From Burkholderiales bacterium (GTDB lineage: Bacteria > Pseudomonadota > Gammaproteobacteria > Burkholderiales > Casimicrobiaceae): a DNA stretch of 64,000 nt. The stretch is from assembly GCA_016790165.1 (NCBI GenBank), contig JAEUPL010000030.1, positions 62,001 to 126,000 of the forward strand, given 5' to 3'. The notes under the pieces are model-generated. The model did no database searches, was not told the origin of the DNA, and was given only the letters and a program-made list of their open reading frames with translations. The position numbers and the translations under genes are program-made. Each line of letters starts with the position of its first letter. Position 1 is the stretch's first letter. Positions 9,630-19,831 of this stretch are shown in pieces.

Positions 9630-10784
9630 TTAGCGCAATTTCAGGGTGGATAAGCCGGCCAGCACGAGGAACATGGTAATGATCCAGAAGCGCACGACGA
9701 CATGGTTTTCATGCCAGCCGCTCAACTCGTAGTGGTGGTGTAGCGGGGCCATCCTCAGGATGCGTTTGCCCTTGGTGTACTTGAAATAGCCAACCTGCAA
9801 CATGACTGACAGGGTCTCCGCAACGAACACCCCCCCCATCACCACCAGCACAATCTCCTGACGCACAATGACCGCGATGGTGCCCAGCGACGCGCCGAGC
9901 GCCAAAGCACCGACGTCACCCATAAACACTCGCGCCGGATGCGCGTTGAACCAAAGGAAGCCGAGCCCAGCACCGGCCATCGCGCCGCAAAACACCATCA
10001 GCTCTGCAGCGCCGGGAATGTGCGGAAACAGCAGATAGCGCGAATAGTCGACGCGACCCACGACATAAGCGAATACCGCGAGTGCGCTCCCTACCATCAC
10101 CACCGGCATGATGGCCAGACCGTCCAGGCCGTCGGTGAGATTTACCGCGTTGCTGGTACCGACAATCACGAACCAGGTCAGCGCGATGAAGCCGAATACG
10201 CCGAGCGGATACGCGATGTTCTTGAAGAACGGCACGATCAGATCGGCCTTCGAGGGCAAATCGTTGCTGAACCCGCTCTGCAGCCACGAAAAGATGAGGT
10301 TGAAAATCGTGCTGGTACTCGGGGCGGACACCGCAAACGCGAGATAGGTCGACGCGATCAATCCAACCAGCGCCTGCCAGAACAGTTTTTCCTTCGCCGA
10401 CATCCCTTTCGGGTTTTTGTGCACCACCTTGCGGTAGTCATCCACCCAACCGACTGCACCGAACCCCACCATCACGAACATCACCACCCATACAAAGCGG
10501 TTGCTGAGGTCAGCCCACAGCAGCGTCGAAATGGCGATGGCAGTGAGAACGAGGGCGCCCCCCATCGTTGGTGTGCCTTGCTTGGCGAGATGCGACTGCG
10601 GGCCATCGTTGCGCACGGCCTGACCGATTTTCATGGCCAGCAACCAACGAATCATTCGCGGGCCGATCGCCAGCGCAATGCCCATCGCTGTGGCGCAGGC
10701 CAGCACGCTGCGCAGCGTGATGTAGTTCACCGCCGCGAGTGCGCGGATATCGCCTTGAAACAAGTTGGCAAGCCACAGCAGCAT
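9630..10784 (-). CDS. mraY: Phospho-N-acetylmuramoyl-pentapeptide-transferase
   Basis: MraY transfers phospho-MurNAc-pentapeptide to undecaprenyl phosphate, forming lipid I, in the inner membrane. The 384-residue polytopic protein contains the magnesium-site signature [27 protein letters not shown], the catalytic loop [16 protein letters not shown], and the cytoplasmic loop [18 protein letters not shown] with the conserved C-terminal histidine run [13 protein letters not shown]. The ATG shares one base with the murF stop (TAATG). Length is close to the usual 360-390. Confidence 0.98.
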   Translation of the reverse strand: MLLWLANLFQGDIRALAAVNYITLRSVLACATAMGIALAIGPRMIRWLLAMKIGQAVRNDGPQSHLAKQGTPTMGGALVLTAIAISTLLWADLSNRFVWVVMFVMVGFGAVGWVDDYRKVVHKNPKGMSAKEKLFWQALVGLIASTYLAFAVSAPSTSTIFNLIFSWLQSGFSNDLPSKADLIVPFFKNIAYPLGVFGFIALTWFVIVGTSNAVNLTDGLDGLAIMPVVMVGSALAVFAYVVGRVDYSRYLLFPHIPGAAELMVFCGAMAGAGLGFLWFNAHPARVFMGDVGALALGASLGTIAVIVRQEIVLVVMGGVFVAETLSVMLQVGYFKYTKGKRILRMAPLHHHYELSGWHENHVVVRFWIITMFLVLAGLSTLKLR

Positions 10785-12178
10785 TAGGGGTTTTCTCCAG
10801 TTCCAGAGGCGAGCCGATCAATCACGCGATGCATCGCCATCGAGTGCGCGCCTTTGACGAGCAGGGTGAGCGGTGCCGACGAGGCAGCGATCTCACACTG
10901 CAATTGGTTGACGAGTTTGTCGATCTGCTCGAATGCGCGGATGCGTGAGGCGGGAATCTCCGCCGCGAGTGCCGACGCAGCGACCGCTGTGCGGACGCCC
11001 AGCGTGAAGACATGCGTCACGGCAGAGGCGGCGATGTCACGGAGCAATTCAACGTGCAGTTTGGGACTCTCGTCACCGAGCTCAGCCATGTCACCAAGTA
11101 CCATCACCGTACGTCCTGGCTCGCGCAGAAGCACCTGCAATCCCGCCCGGACCGATGCCGGATTGGCGTTGTAGCTGTCGTCGATAGCCTCCACGTTGGG
11201 AGCCAGCGTCTTGCGCGTCAGCCGACCGCCAATATTGGTTGCCGTTGCCAACCCCTGTCGCTGCCCCGCTTCCGGAATGTTGAGGGCGCGCGCCACTGCC
11301 ACTGCGGCCAATGCGTTGCGCGCATTGTGCTCACCAGCGAATGCCAGCGACATCGGTGTCGCCACGTCGTCGAGTGTCAGCGTGTTCGCCGCAGCGTCGT
11401 AACGGCCCCGGACGTCCGCACGGTCACTCATGCCGAAACGCAGTATGCGTCGACTGCGGTTGACGACTTCCCAATAGGGCAGAAAGTGGTCGTCAGCGTT
11501 GAGAACTGCCATGCCTTGCGCACGCATCCCCACGAACACCTCTGCCTTGGCCTCGGCGACACCCGCCAGCGAGCCAACCCCTTCGAGGTGTGCTGGCCCG
11601 GCATTGGTGATCACGGCAATATCGGGTTGTGCCAGGCTCGACAAAAGTTCCAGCTCATGGAAGTGGTTCATCCCCAGTTCGATGACGGCGGCGGCGTGCG
11701 TGGGCCGCAATCTGAGCAATGTCAATGGCACACCGATGTGATTGTTCAGGTTACCTTCCGTCGCGAGCACGGCACCGGCGCCGTAGTGCGCCGACAGCAC
11801 GGACGCAATCAATTGCCGTGTGCTGGTCTTGCCATTGCTGCCGGTGACGGCAATCAGGGGGCCGCTTAACGTCTGCCTGGCGGCATGGCCCATCTGTTGC
11901 AACGCCAGCAGCGTGTCCGCCACTTGCAACACGGTGATGTCAGCCGGCAGTGCGCTCGCGTCAAAGCTTCGCTCCACCACAACACCGCGCGCGCCCGCCG
12001 CAACGGCTTGAGACACAAAGCGATGGCCGTCGAAGTTGGCCCCTCGCAATGCAACGTAAAGCGCGCCGGGTTGAAGGCTTCGGGTATCGATTGAAACACT
12101 GGCGAACATGACCGCTGAACCAGGCCCACCCTGCCGCGCGGCAGCGCACGCACGCACCAGCCAATCAGCGGCCCACAC
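10784..12178 (-). CDS. murF: UDP-N-acetylmuramoyl-tripeptide--D-alanyl-D-alanine ligase
   Basis: MurF attaches D-Ala-D-Ala to the UDP-MurNAc-tripeptide. The start is taken as GTG 12178 because GGGGAGG lies 7 bases upstream; GTG 12184 is in frame but overlaps that ribosome site. The protein, about 464 residues, has the N-terminal substrate domain [27 protein letters not shown], the P-loop [11 protein letters not shown] and the C-terminal [14 protein letters not shown] motif. It overlaps murE by 14 bases and mraY by one. No ddl, the source of D-Ala-D-Ala, is found in this cluster. Confidence 0.96.
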   Translation of the reverse strand: MWAADWLVRACAAARQGGPGSAVMFASVSIDTRSLQPGALYVALRGANFDGHRFVSQAVAAGARGVVVERSFDASALPADITVLQVADTLLALQQMGHAARQTLSGPLIAVTGSNGKTSTRQLIASVLSAHYGAGAVLATEGNLNNHIGVPLTLLRLRPTHAAAVIELGMNHFHELELLSSLAQPDIAVITNAGPAHLEGVGSLAGVAEAKAEVFVGMRAQGMAVLNADDHFLPYWEVVNRSRRILRFGMSDRADVRGRYDAAANTLTLDDVATPMSLAFAGEHNARNALAAVAVARALNIPEAGQRQGLATATNIGGRLTRKTLAPNVEAIDDSYNANPASVRAGLQVLLREPGRTVMVLGDMAELGDESPKLHVELLRDIAASAVTHVFTLGVRTAVAASALAAEIPASRIRAFEQIDKLVNQLQCEIAASSAPLTLLVKGAHSMAMHRVIDRLASGTGENP

Positions 12179-13751
12179 AGGCACCTCCCCGCGCTTGCGG
12201 TGTGACCGTCTGGCGAGCGTCGACCCAAGCGCAAAGCGCCGCGCGTGCTTCGGTCACATCCGAAAACGGCTCGCGAAGCCCGTTGACTTCCTGATAGGTC
12301 TCATGGCCCTTTCCGGCAATCAGCACGGCATCCGCCGCATTTGCCGTGCCGATGGCGCGCGCAATGGCATCACGGCGTGCCGGCACGGTCACACAAATGC
12401 TGCGGCGCTCCGGATCAATGCCCGCGACGATGTCGGCGATGATCGCCTCGGGTGGTTCGCTGCGCGGGTTGTCACTGGTGACGACCACACGATCCGCACG
12501 GGTCGCGGCGATCGCGCCCATCAACGGCCGTTTGCTGCGGTCACGATCACCCCCACAACCGAATACAACGGCCAGCGATGCCGGCGCGGTTTCGCGCACC
12601 GTGTCGATCGCCTTGGCCAACGCGTCCGGCGTATGGGCGTAGTCAACGTAAACGGCGGGCGCGATGCTGACGGCGCCGTGTTCGGCAGCGTCTTTGTGCG
12701 TCACGCGTTGCATGCGGCCCGGCGCAGCCGTCAGCCTGGTGAGGCGATCCGCGACCACGTGCAGCGGCACGCCATCCGCCAGGAGCGTGCCCGCGACAGC
12801 CAGCAGATTGCTCGCATTAAATCGGCCGATCAATGCGGTGTCGATGCGCGCGACCTCGCCTCGCCAGACAAGATCGAGCGTCATGCCGTGCGCCGTCATG
12901 GCAAGCAACTTGCCACGCAAGTCAACGCAGGCGCCCTCATTGAGCCCATAGGACACTGCGCCGCGCAAACCTCGGGTGAGGAGCTCCGCGCCGAAGGCGT
13001 CATCGGCGTTGATTACGCGATGCTGAAGCGCGAAGTCAGTGAAAAGTTTGGCTTTTGCGGCACCGTACGCGGCCATCGTGCCGTGAAAGTCAAGGTGATC
13101 CTGCGTCAGATTGGTGAAGATCGCCGAGTGAAAGTCGACGCCACGGACGCGATGCAATTCCAGCGCGTGCGAACTGACTTCCATCGCCACCTGGGTTGCA
13201 CCTGCGGCCCGCAGATCACGCAGGATGGTCTGCAGGTGCACCGCATCCGGCGTCGTGTTCCGTGTCGCCCACGTGCGTGTACCCAGCGATACACCGAGCG
13301 TACCGATAGCGGCGCAAGGTGAACCTGCGGCATCGAGCGCCTGCGCGAGCCAGTTCGCGATCGAAGTCTTGCCGTTGGTGCCGGTCACTCCGTAGACGCG
13401 CATCACACGCGAGGGGTAGCCATAAAACGCCGCCGCGATGTCGCCCATGACCTGACGCAATGCGGGGATCTGGATGATCCGCCGGGGCGTGTCGACCTGA
13501 ATCGCTGAGGCGACACCGGATGCGGCGTCGTCCGCCTCGCAGAGCACGGCTGCAGCACCGGACTGCAGCGCGGCGTCAACAAAATGGCGACCGTCCGCAT
13601 GTGCGCCGGGTACGGCGACGAAGACGTCTCCCGCGTGCACGGTACGAGAATCCAGCGTCATGCACCGGCGTTCGACGCGCAGGGCATCGAGCGCCGCGAG
13701 CACGGCCAACACGACGGCAGACTCGCGCGATGTGCTTGCGATCAAGCTCAA
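12165..13751 (-). CDS. murE: UDP-N-acetylmuramoyl-tripeptide synthetase MurE
   Basis: MurE adds the third amino acid (meso-diaminopimelate in Gram-negatives) to the muramyl dipeptide. The 528-residue product has DSRTVHAGDVFVAVPGAHADGR in the N-terminal domain, the P-loop GTNGKTSIANWL and the C-terminal motif DNPRSEPPEAII, the DNPR form associated with diaminopimelate specificity. A TTG start at 13751 overlaps the ftsI stop as TTGA and is preceded by GGGAGGG at good spacing, so the unusual start codon is supported. Length is slightly above the E. coli protein. Confidence 0.96.
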   Translation of the reverse strand: MSLIASTSRESAVVLAVLAALDALRVERRCMTLDSRTVHAGDVFVAVPGAHADGRHFVDAALQSGAAAVLCEADDAASGVASAIQVDTPRRIIQIPALRQVMGDIAAAFYGYPSRVMRVYGVTGTNGKTSIANWLAQALDAAGSPCAAIGTLGVSLGTRTWATRNTTPDAVHLQTILRDLRAAGATQVAMEVSSHALELHRVRGVDFHSAIFTNLTQDHLDFHGTMAAYGAAKAKLFTDFALQHRVINADDAFGAELLTRGLRGAVSYGLNEGACVDLRGKLLAMTAHGMTLDLVWRGEVARIDTALIGRFNASNLLAVAGTLLADGVPLHVVADRLTRLTAAPGRMQRVTHKDAAEHGAVSIAPAVYVDYAHTPDALAKAIDTVRETAPASLAVVFGCGGDRDRSKRPLMGAIAATRADRVVVTSDNPRSEPPEAIIADIVAGIDPERRSICVTVPARRDAIARAIGTANAADAVLIAGKGHETYQEVNGLREPFSDVTEARAALCAWVDARQTVTPQARGGACVGR

Positions 13752-15496
13752 TTGCCCTCCCGCACGATCGCAACTTGCGCATCGACGACGGCCGGACCGC
13801 CCGGCAGCGGTGCGTCGTAGGGCACTTCCATGAGGCGCAGCGTCTGCCCCATGATGCTGCTGAAAATGGGAGCCGCTACCAACCCACCGTAGTACACACC
13901 TGTGCCGGGTTCGTCAACCATCACTGCAACGATGTATCGCGGATTGCTCACCGGCGCGAGTCCAACGAACGACGCGACGTATCGGCCTTCGGAATACACC
14001 GCACCGGCGAGTTTCTTTGCTGTACCCGTCTTGCCAGCCACCCGATAACCGGGCACTTGCGATTGCGGCGCAGTGCCTTCCTTCGCTGTTGCCTTTTCCA
14101 GCATGGGCAACACGGCCTGCATCGTGCCCTTCGAGTAAACCCGCGTGTGCCGACCGGCGCCGCCATTGCGAAACAGCGTGACATCCACGAGTTCGCCCTG
14201 ATTGGCGAACACCGTATAGGCGCGCGCGAGTTGCACCAGATTGACCGAGAGACCATAGCCGTAACTCATCGTGGCCTTTTCGATCGGGCGCCAGGACTGA
14301 GGCGCGCGAAGGCGCCCATGCGCCTCCCCGGGGACGCCGATCTGCGGCGCGCGACCAAAGCCCGCACGTTGAAGATGTTTCCACATCACTTCATTGGGCA
14401 AGCGTTCAGCCACTCTCGCAGTGCCAACGTTGCTCGACTTCTGCACGATTTCGGTAAGCGACGCTACGCCGTGGCTGCCGATGGCATGGGTATCGCGAAT
14501 GGTGGCACCGTTGAGTGTGTAGGTGCTGCCCGACATTGGAACCAAAGCGTCCGGCTCGTAGGCCCCGGTTTCAATTGCTGTGGCGATCGTGAATGGCTTC
14601 ATGGTCGAACCCGGTTCGAACAGATCCGCCACAGCGCGATTGCGCAGTCCGCCAGTCGCCGCCGCGCTGCGGTCGCCGGGGTTTGCGGTCGGATAGTTGA
14701 CCAGCGCCAGCAACTCACCGGAATGGGCGTCCAGCACCACCGCTGCGCCGCCCTTGGCGCGGTGCGCTTCGATGCCACGTTTCAGTTCACGAAACGTCAA
14801 GTGTTGCACCCGGCTGTCAAGTGCAAGTTGCAAGTCGCGCCCCTGTTGCGGCGAACGCACGCTGGCCAGCTCTTCCACCACGCCACCGCGACGATCAATG
14901 GTGACTCGACGAGCACCAGCTTTGCCCGATAGCCATTCATTCTGCGCCAGCTCAATGCCCTCCTGACCCACGTCGTCCACGTTGGTGATGCCGAGGACCT
15001 GCCCCATGACTTCCTGTGCCGGATACTCGCGCTTGAATTCGCTTTGCACTGCAACGCCGGGAATCTTGAGTGCCGACACGGCCTGCCCCTGCTCCGGCGT
15101 AATACCGCGCGCCAGGAACACCAGATCACGATCACTGTTGAGTTTGCTTTCGAGATCTTTGCCCTTGAGATTGAGCGCTTTGGCCAGCCCGTCACGCTGC
15201 GCAGCCGTCAGCTCGACCTGATCAGGAAACGCGAATACGCCCCGCGCCGGCACGCTCGACGCCAGCACTGCACCCTCGCGATCCAGCAAACGGCCGCGAT
15301 GTGCCGGAACCACGAGATCACGCGTCGTTCGAGCATCGCCGCGCCGGGTCAGGTCATCGTGCTGCACGATTTGCAAATACACGCCGCGGCCCGCAAGCAC
15401 GGCAAACCCGAGCAACAAACCATAGGCCACCGCACGAACTCGCCACACGGCGAATCCGCCCGGTTGTGCTGCGCTCCTGCCTGCGTTCGCCGCCAT
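13748..15496 (-). CDS. ftsI: Peptidoglycan D,D-transpeptidase FtsI (PBP3)
   Basis: FtsI is the septal class B penicillin-binding protein that crosslinks new wall with FtsW. The 582-residue protein has a short basic cytoplasmic tail, one membrane anchor (AVAYGLLLGFAVLAGRGVYLQIV), a dimerisation domain, and a transpeptidase domain with all three catalytic motifs: SxxK in GSTMKPFTIATAIETG, SxN in QKSSNVGTARVAE and KTG in GKTGTAKKLAG. It lies 11 bases after ftsL and overlaps murE by 4 bases. Length is typical. Confidence 0.98.
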   Translation of the reverse strand: MAANAGRSAAQPGGFAVWRVRAVAYGLLLGFAVLAGRGVYLQIVQHDDLTRRGDARTTRDLVVPAHRGRLLDREGAVLASSVPARGVFAFPDQVELTAAQRDGLAKALNLKGKDLESKLNSDRDLVFLARGITPEQGQAVSALKIPGVAVQSEFKREYPAQEVMGQVLGITNVDDVGQEGIELAQNEWLSGKAGARRVTIDRRGGVVEELASVRSPQQGRDLQLALDSRVQHLTFRELKRGIEAHRAKGGAAVVLDAHSGELLALVNYPTANPGDRSAAATGGLRNRAVADLFEPGSTMKPFTIATAIETGAYEPDALVPMSGSTYTLNGATIRDTHAIGSHGVASLTEIVQKSSNVGTARVAERLPNEVMWKHLQRAGFGRAPQIGVPGEAHGRLRAPQSWRPIEKATMSYGYGLSVNLVQLARAYTVFANQGELVDVTLFRNGGAGRHTRVYSKGTMQAVLPMLEKATAKEGTAPQSQVPGYRVAGKTGTAKKLAGAVYSEGRYVASFVGLAPVSNPRYIVAVMVDEPGTGVYYGGLVAAPIFSSIMGQTLRLMEVPYDAPLPGGPAVVDAQVAIVREGN

Positions 15497-15507
15497 CGTC
15501 GGCCGTC

Positions 15508-15837
15508 CTATCGCGCCGCGGAAACCGCGCTGCTACCCGCAGTCGGTGTCGTCAGGGATTGCACGGCGGCGCTCGCGGGCAACTCCACCATGAACGTACG
15601 GGCGCCCTCCGGCAGATCCATACCGAGGCGGTCGCGTGCAGTGCGCTCGACGATGGACGGCGTAGACAGGCGCGATTGCACCAGCGTCGCTCGCGTGCGA
15701 TCAGTGTCGAGCTGGTAGGCCTGATCGCGCGCCCGATTAATCTCGATCGTGAGCTGCCGCACTCGATACTGGCTCGTCACCAGCGCAAAGGCGCTGATCC
15801 ACACGAGCGCTGCGAGTACGACGTTGATTCGGATCAT
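15508..15837 (-). CDS. ftsL: Cell division protein FtsL
   Basis: FtsL is a small bitopic protein that forms a periplasmic coiled coil with FtsB and activates FtsWI. The 109-residue product has an N-terminal membrane helix (INVVLAALVWISAFALVTSQ) followed by a heptad-like segment with YRVRQLTIEINRARDQAYQLD and the ERTARDRLGMDLPEGARTFMVEL region typical of FtsL. ATG 15837 overlaps the rsmH stop by 4 bases. Sequence conservation is low in this family, so position between rsmH and ftsI is important support. Confidence 0.94.
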   Translation of the reverse strand: MIRINVVLAALVWISAFALVTSQYRVRQLTIEINRARDQAYQLDTDRTRATLVQSRLSTPSIVERTARDRLGMDLPEGARTFMVELPASAAVQSLTTPTAGSSAVSAAR

Positions 15838-16811
15838 GCCGCAGCCCCCGCATCGATCAGACGTTCGGCAACGCGCAGGCGTGCGCTCCGCGCGCGTGGG
15901 TTGCCAGCGATTTCACCCGCACTCGGCGCGATGTCGCGACCAACCAGTTTCATGCGTGGCGCCCGGGTCAAGCGATTCGGGAGGTGACGCAGACGCGGAT
16001 CCTCCGGCGTGCGGCCAGCGGCATCGCGCATCCATTGCTTCACGATGCGGTCTTCCAACGAATGGAAGGTGATCACGGCGAGGCGTCCGCCTGGCCCGAG
16101 CAGATCAATCGCCTCGCTCAATGCCATACGGAGCTCCTCGAGCTCTTGATTGATGTGAATCCGAATAGCCTGGAAGGTTTTCGTGGCCGGATGCTGCCCG
16201 CTCCACCGCGCTGGGACGGCTTTTTCGACAATCTGCGCAAGCTGAACGGTTCGCTCGACTGGTTGCCGCTCGCGTGCCGCAACAATCGCTGCTGCAATCC
16301 TCGAAGCAAACCGCTCTTCACCGTAGTCACGGATCACCTCCGCCAGTTGTTCAGTCGATGCACTCGCCAACCATTCGGCCGCGGTGACCCCGCGGCCTTG
16401 GTCCATCCGCATGTCGAGGGGGCCATCGCGCATGAAACTGAAACCGCGCGCGCCATCATCGAGTTGTGGCGACGACACACCGATATCCATGAGCAAACCG
16501 TCAACGCTGCCCTCGCGGAGCCCCACGCGAGCGAGTGTCGAAGCAAGATCTCCAAAGTGTGCCCGCACAAAGCGGAAGCGCGCGTCATCGATGTGCGCCG
16601 CCTCGCGCTCGGCAGCGGCATCACGATCCAGCGCGACCAGGCGGGACGGACTCGTCCCTGCACCGTGCGCCGGTAGTCGCCGCAGTAGTTCGCGACTGTG
16701 GCCGCCGCGCCCAAACGTGGCGTCGACCAGTGTGCCGCCGCGTTCCGGCAGCAAAGCGTCGCAGGCCTCTCGCAACAAGACTGAGATGTGGGAATCAACT
16801 GGCACGGCCAA
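15834..16811 (-). CDS. rsmH: 16S rRNA (cytosine(1402)-N(4))-methyltransferase
   Basis: RsmH (MraW) N4-methylates C1402 of 16S rRNA in the ribosomal P site. The 325-residue product shows HISVLLREACDALL, the SAM-binding motif TLVDATFGRGGHSREL, LMDIGVSSPQLDDGARGFSFMRDGPLDMRMD and AVITFHSLEDRIVKQWMRD, all diagnostic of the family. The start is TTG 16811 or GTG 16805; both are non-ATG and only two codons apart. It sits 4 bases after mraZ and overlaps ftsL, the standard dcw entry. Confidence 0.96.
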   Translation of the reverse strand: MAVPVDSHISVLLREACDALLPERGGTLVDATFGRGGHSRELLRRLPAHGAGTSPSRLVALDRDAAAEREAAHIDDARFRFVRAHFGDLASTLARVGLREGSVDGLLMDIGVSSPQLDDGARGFSFMRDGPLDMRMDQGRGVTAAEWLASASTEQLAEVIRDYGEERFASRIAAAIVAARERQPVERTVQLAQIVEKAVPARWSGQHPATKTFQAIRIHINQELEELRMALSEAIDLLGPGGRLAVITFHSLEDRIVKQWMRDAAGRTPEDPRLRHLPNRLTRAPRMKLVGRDIAPSAGEIAGNPRARSARLRVAERLIDAGAAA

Positions 16812-16815
16812 GCGC

Positions 16816-17250
16816 TCATACCGACAAACGGGCCAATTCGGCAGGCGGCTCTTCGCGCGCTGTTCGCTGTGCGAGATCGATCACTGACTGCCAGCCCCGT
16901 TCGCTCCAGAGCTCAAAGCGATCGCCCTGACCCATCATCTGAATCTTGCGGTCGAACTTCGCGTAGTCGCGCATCTCCGGCGGGATCACGATACGACCAG
17001 CAGCATCGATCTCGCAGTCGAGCTTGTAGCCCAGCCACATGCGTTGCATGGCCCTGATGCGCGGCACCAGATTCGGTAACGCGCCGACACGTTGTTCGAA
17101 GGCCTGCCACGCCGATTCCGTGAACAGCAGCAAACAACCATCAGGGTCGGCCGTAATGACGACGCGAGCACCCAATTCGTCGCGATAACGCGTCGGGATC
17201 GCCATGCGACCCTTGGCATCGAGACTCAAACTGGAGGCACCGGTAAACAT
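16816..17250 (-). CDS. mraZ: Transcriptional regulator MraZ
   Basis: MraZ is a SpoVT/AbrB-like DNA-binding protein that forms rings and represses its own dcw promoter. The 144-residue product has two copies of the swapped-hairpin fold: SLSLDAKGRMAIPTRYRDELG at the N-terminus and CEIDAAGRIVIPPEMRDYA in the second half. It is the first gene of the dcw cluster. Candidate TGGGN operator boxes lie 12-36 bases upstream of its ATG at 17262-17286. No strong Shine-Dalgarno is evident. Confidence 0.96.
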   Translation of the reverse strand: MFTGASSLSLDAKGRMAIPTRYRDELGARVVITADPDGCLLLFTESAWQAFEQRVGALPNLVPRIRAMQRMWLGYKLDCEIDAAGRIVIPPEMRDYAKFDRKIQMMGQGDRFELWSERGWQSVIDLAQRTAREEPPAELARLSV

Positions 17251-17693
17251 GCAGGAAATTATCCCACCTTTATCCGCGTATCCCCACTTTTATGCACAAC
17301 ATGGTACTTTTCTTACAGATTTGCTTTTGTCTATACAAAACAATTAGTTACATTCACTTTTTAAAGCACAGTTAACGCAACAAGCGTCGAAGAATGAATG
17401 AGTTATGCACAGTTTTCAATGTGCAAAACAATAGGTGGCATGAGTGGGGGAAAAGCCGCCTCGGATACGAAAAGCGAGGATGTTTCCCCCGGTCAAGACG
17501 CGCCGCACAGGAAGCGTCCGCACTGCGCCGCAGCGTTCGTGGCGAACTCAACGTGCGGATCGATCACTTCGTCGGAGAAATAGTTTTTTACTTTTGCAGC
17601 CACCGCAACCGCCGACTTCGCGGCGACACTTCGCGCTGCCAATTCACGCATCGCGAGCTTGTTTGCGCGGTGCCCGCTAAATAGGGGAAAGTC
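17251..17693. other. Intergenic region between mraZ and the DUF1800 gene
   Basis: These 443 bases separate two divergent genes. The mraZ side (to about 17420) is visibly AT-richer than its surroundings and holds the TGGGN boxes and probably the dcw promoter. The other side is GC-rich, has no convincing gene, and ends with AGGGGAAAG, the ribosome site of the DUF1800 gene. Short open frames here lack ribosome sites and family features. Confidence 0.6.
17262..17286 (-). promoter_or_regulatory. Candidate MraZ operator (TGGGN boxes)
   Basis: Read on the reverse strand, the sequence is TGGGG, five bases, CGGAT, five bases, TGGGA. Known MraZ operators are direct TGGGN repeats with 5-base spacers in front of mraZ. 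Here the outer boxes match and the middle one is degenerate. The spacing and position support autoregulation, but binding is inferred. Confidence 0.6.
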
Positions 17694-19820
17694 ATGCGAC
17701 GACTCACGATGACACGCTGTATTCAGGCCGGTGTGATTGCAGCGCTGGCGACGAGCAGCAGCAGCTTGCACGCTGCAGAACCTGCCGCCACCATCGTTGA
17801 ATATTTCAATTCAACGTCCAACAAATACTTCATCTCGGCGAACCCGGCAGACTGGGCGTTGCTGGACCAGTACGCGAGCATTGGCTGGAAACGCACCGGC
17901 GTGACCTTCTCTGCGTACACCCAAGGGCAGGACGGCGCTGCGAAGCCGGTTTACCGCTTTTTCGCGCCCGCCGTGGGTTCGCACTTCTTCACACTAAGCG
18001 AGGCGGATCGCGTACTCCTTTCCAACACGGCTGGCTTCAATTACGAAGGCGTGGCGTGGTACGCGCAGGATCAACTGCAAACGCTCGTCGCCACTATCAA
18101 TCCTTGCGCGACCGGCACCACTGCGCTGTACCGTGCGTTCAACAACGGCAGCAGCGCACCGGCAAATCATCGCTACTTTGAAGACTACGGTTTCTATCAG
18201 TCCTACGCCGACAAGGGTTACGCGCTCGAAGGCGTGGCCATGTGTTTGCCGTTGTCCACCAGCGAAAAGCGGTCGGACGCCTCGCGTCTTCTGTATCAGG
18301 CAGGTTTCGGAGCGCGACCGGGGGACATCGACATTGTCGTCAACCGCGGCGTCAACGGTTGGCTCGACGATCAGTTTGCCGCCACCGGGTCTCAGTACAC
18401 ACCGCGCGACTGGTGGCCGCTGAATCGTCCGGACACGTGCGTTAACAACACCACTCCGCCGCTGACGGACAGCAGCTACTGCCAGCGCGATAACTACAGC
18501 CTCTTCCAACCGCAGCGCGAGTTTTTCAAGCACGCGATCAACAACGGCGATCAGCTCCGGCAACGCGTCGCCTGGACGTGGTCACAGCTATTCGTCACGT
18601 CGGGGACCGACGTCGGCATGCCCTACGGAATGATTGACTATCAACAAATGCTGCGCGACGAGGCATTCTCGAATTTCCGCAATTTGCTGCAGAAGGTCAC
18701 CCTGCATGCCGCGATGGGTCGCTACCTCGACATGGTCAACAACCTGAAACCGGCCAACGGCGTAGCGCCGAACGAGAATTACGCACGCGAAGTATTGCAG
18801 CTATTTTCCGTAGGACTGTATCAACTCAACAACGATGGCACGTATAAGCGCGGCGCCAAGGGCGAGTTGCTCGATACCTATTCGCAGGATGATGTCGAGA
18901 ATCTCGCGCATGTATTCACCGGATGGACGTACCCCACCGTACCCGGAAACACACCCGCCACGCTCAATCGGGTCGCCAACACCAAAGGCGCCATGGAAGA
19001 GCGCGGTGCGCAGCACGACTACAGCACCCAGGCCTTCATGAACGGCACGATCGCCGGCTCACAGACTCAGGGCCAGCGCCTGAACGCCGCACTCGACATC
19101 ATCTTCAATCACCCCAACGTGCCGCCGTTTGTGTCGAAATTCCTGATCCAGCAGTGGGTCACTGGACAACCGTCGACGGCCTACGTCGATCGGGTTGCGC
19201 GAGTATTTCAGAACAACGGTAGCGGCGTCCGCGGCGATATGAAGGCGGTGATTCGCGCCGTGCTCACTGACCCCGAGGCACGTGGCCCCGCAAAATGGAA
19301 CCCCACGTTCGGCCATCAAGCTGAACCCGTGCTGGCGATCACGCGACTGGCGCGCGCAATGAACGCGCAGACCGATGGCGTATTCTTCCGCACCACCACC
19401 GGAAACTCCGGACAAACGGTGTTCGTATCGCCGTCCGTGTTCAATTACTACCCACCGGACTACGCACTGTCGACGAGCGGTGTGCTCGCGCCAGAATTTG
19501 CGATCTATAACACCACCTCGGCGCTCAACCGCGTTAATGTGGCTTACGGCACGGTCTTTGGGACCATCAATCCGGACGCGACGGTTTTCGGGGCCACGGG
19601 CACGCAGTTTGACCTGAGTGCTTACACCGCAGTCGCCGCCGACAGCAATGCGCTACTTGATCGTATCAACGACGTGCTGTTCGCTGGCCGATTGACGTCG
19701 ACAACGCGAACAAAGATCAAGACAGCCGTCGATGCGGTCGCCACGACCGACCCCGTCGCCCGCGCTCGCACTGCCCTGTACCTGGCGAGTGCGGCCCCCG
19801 AAACCCAGGTTCTGCGCTAA
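17694..19820 (+). CDS. Secreted DUF1800 protein with an N-terminal DUF5648-like domain
   Basis: The 708-residue product starts with a signal peptide ending near SSSLHAAEP. Residues about 30-190 form a repeat resembling DUF5648, with VEYFNSTSNKYFIS, GWKRTGVTFSAY and YRFFAPAVGSHFFTLSEAD. From about residue 195 a DUF1800 domain follows, with EKRSDASRLLYQAGFGARPGDI, NENYAREVLQLFSVGLYQLN and DVENLAHVFTGWTY. DUF1800 proteins are exported, of unknown biochemical role, and usually paired with DUF1501 proteins, which is the case here 11 bases downstream. The accessory N-terminal domain may mediate binding at the surface; that is a guess. AGGGGAAAG precedes the ATG. Confidence 0.85.
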   Translation: MRRLTMTRCIQAGVIAALATSSSSLHAAEPAATIVEYFNSTSNKYFISANPADWALLDQYASIGWKRTGVTFSAYTQGQDGAAKPVYRFFAPAVGSHFFTLSEADRVLLSNTAGFNYEGVAWYAQDQLQTLVATINPCATGTTALYRAFNNGSSAPANHRYFEDYGFYQSYADKGYALEGVAMCLPLSTSEKRSDASRLLYQAGFGARPGDIDIVVNRGVNGWLDDQFAATGSQYTPRDWWPLNRPDTCVNNTTPPLTDSSYCQRDNYSLFQPQREFFKHAINNGDQLRQRVAWTWSQLFVTSGTDVGMPYGMIDYQQMLRDEAFSNFRNLLQKVTLHAAMGRYLDMVNNLKPANGVAPNENYAREVLQLFSVGLYQLNNDGTYKRGAKGELLDTYSQDDVENLAHVFTGWTYPTVPGNTPATLNRVANTKGAMEERGAQHDYSTQAFMNGTIAGSQTQGQRLNAALDIIFNHPNVPPFVSKFLIQQWVTGQPSTAYVDRVARVFQNNGSGVRGDMKAVIRAVLTDPEARGPAKWNPTFGHQAEPVLAITRLARAMNAQTDGVFFRTTTGNSGQTVFVSPSVFNYYPPDYALSTSGVLAPEFAIYNTTSALNRVNVAYGTVFGTINPDATVFGATGTQFDLSAYTAVAADSNALLDRINDVLFAGRLTSTTRTKIKTAVDAVATTDPVARARTALYLASAAPETQVLR

Positions 19821-19831
19821 GGAGAATCAAC

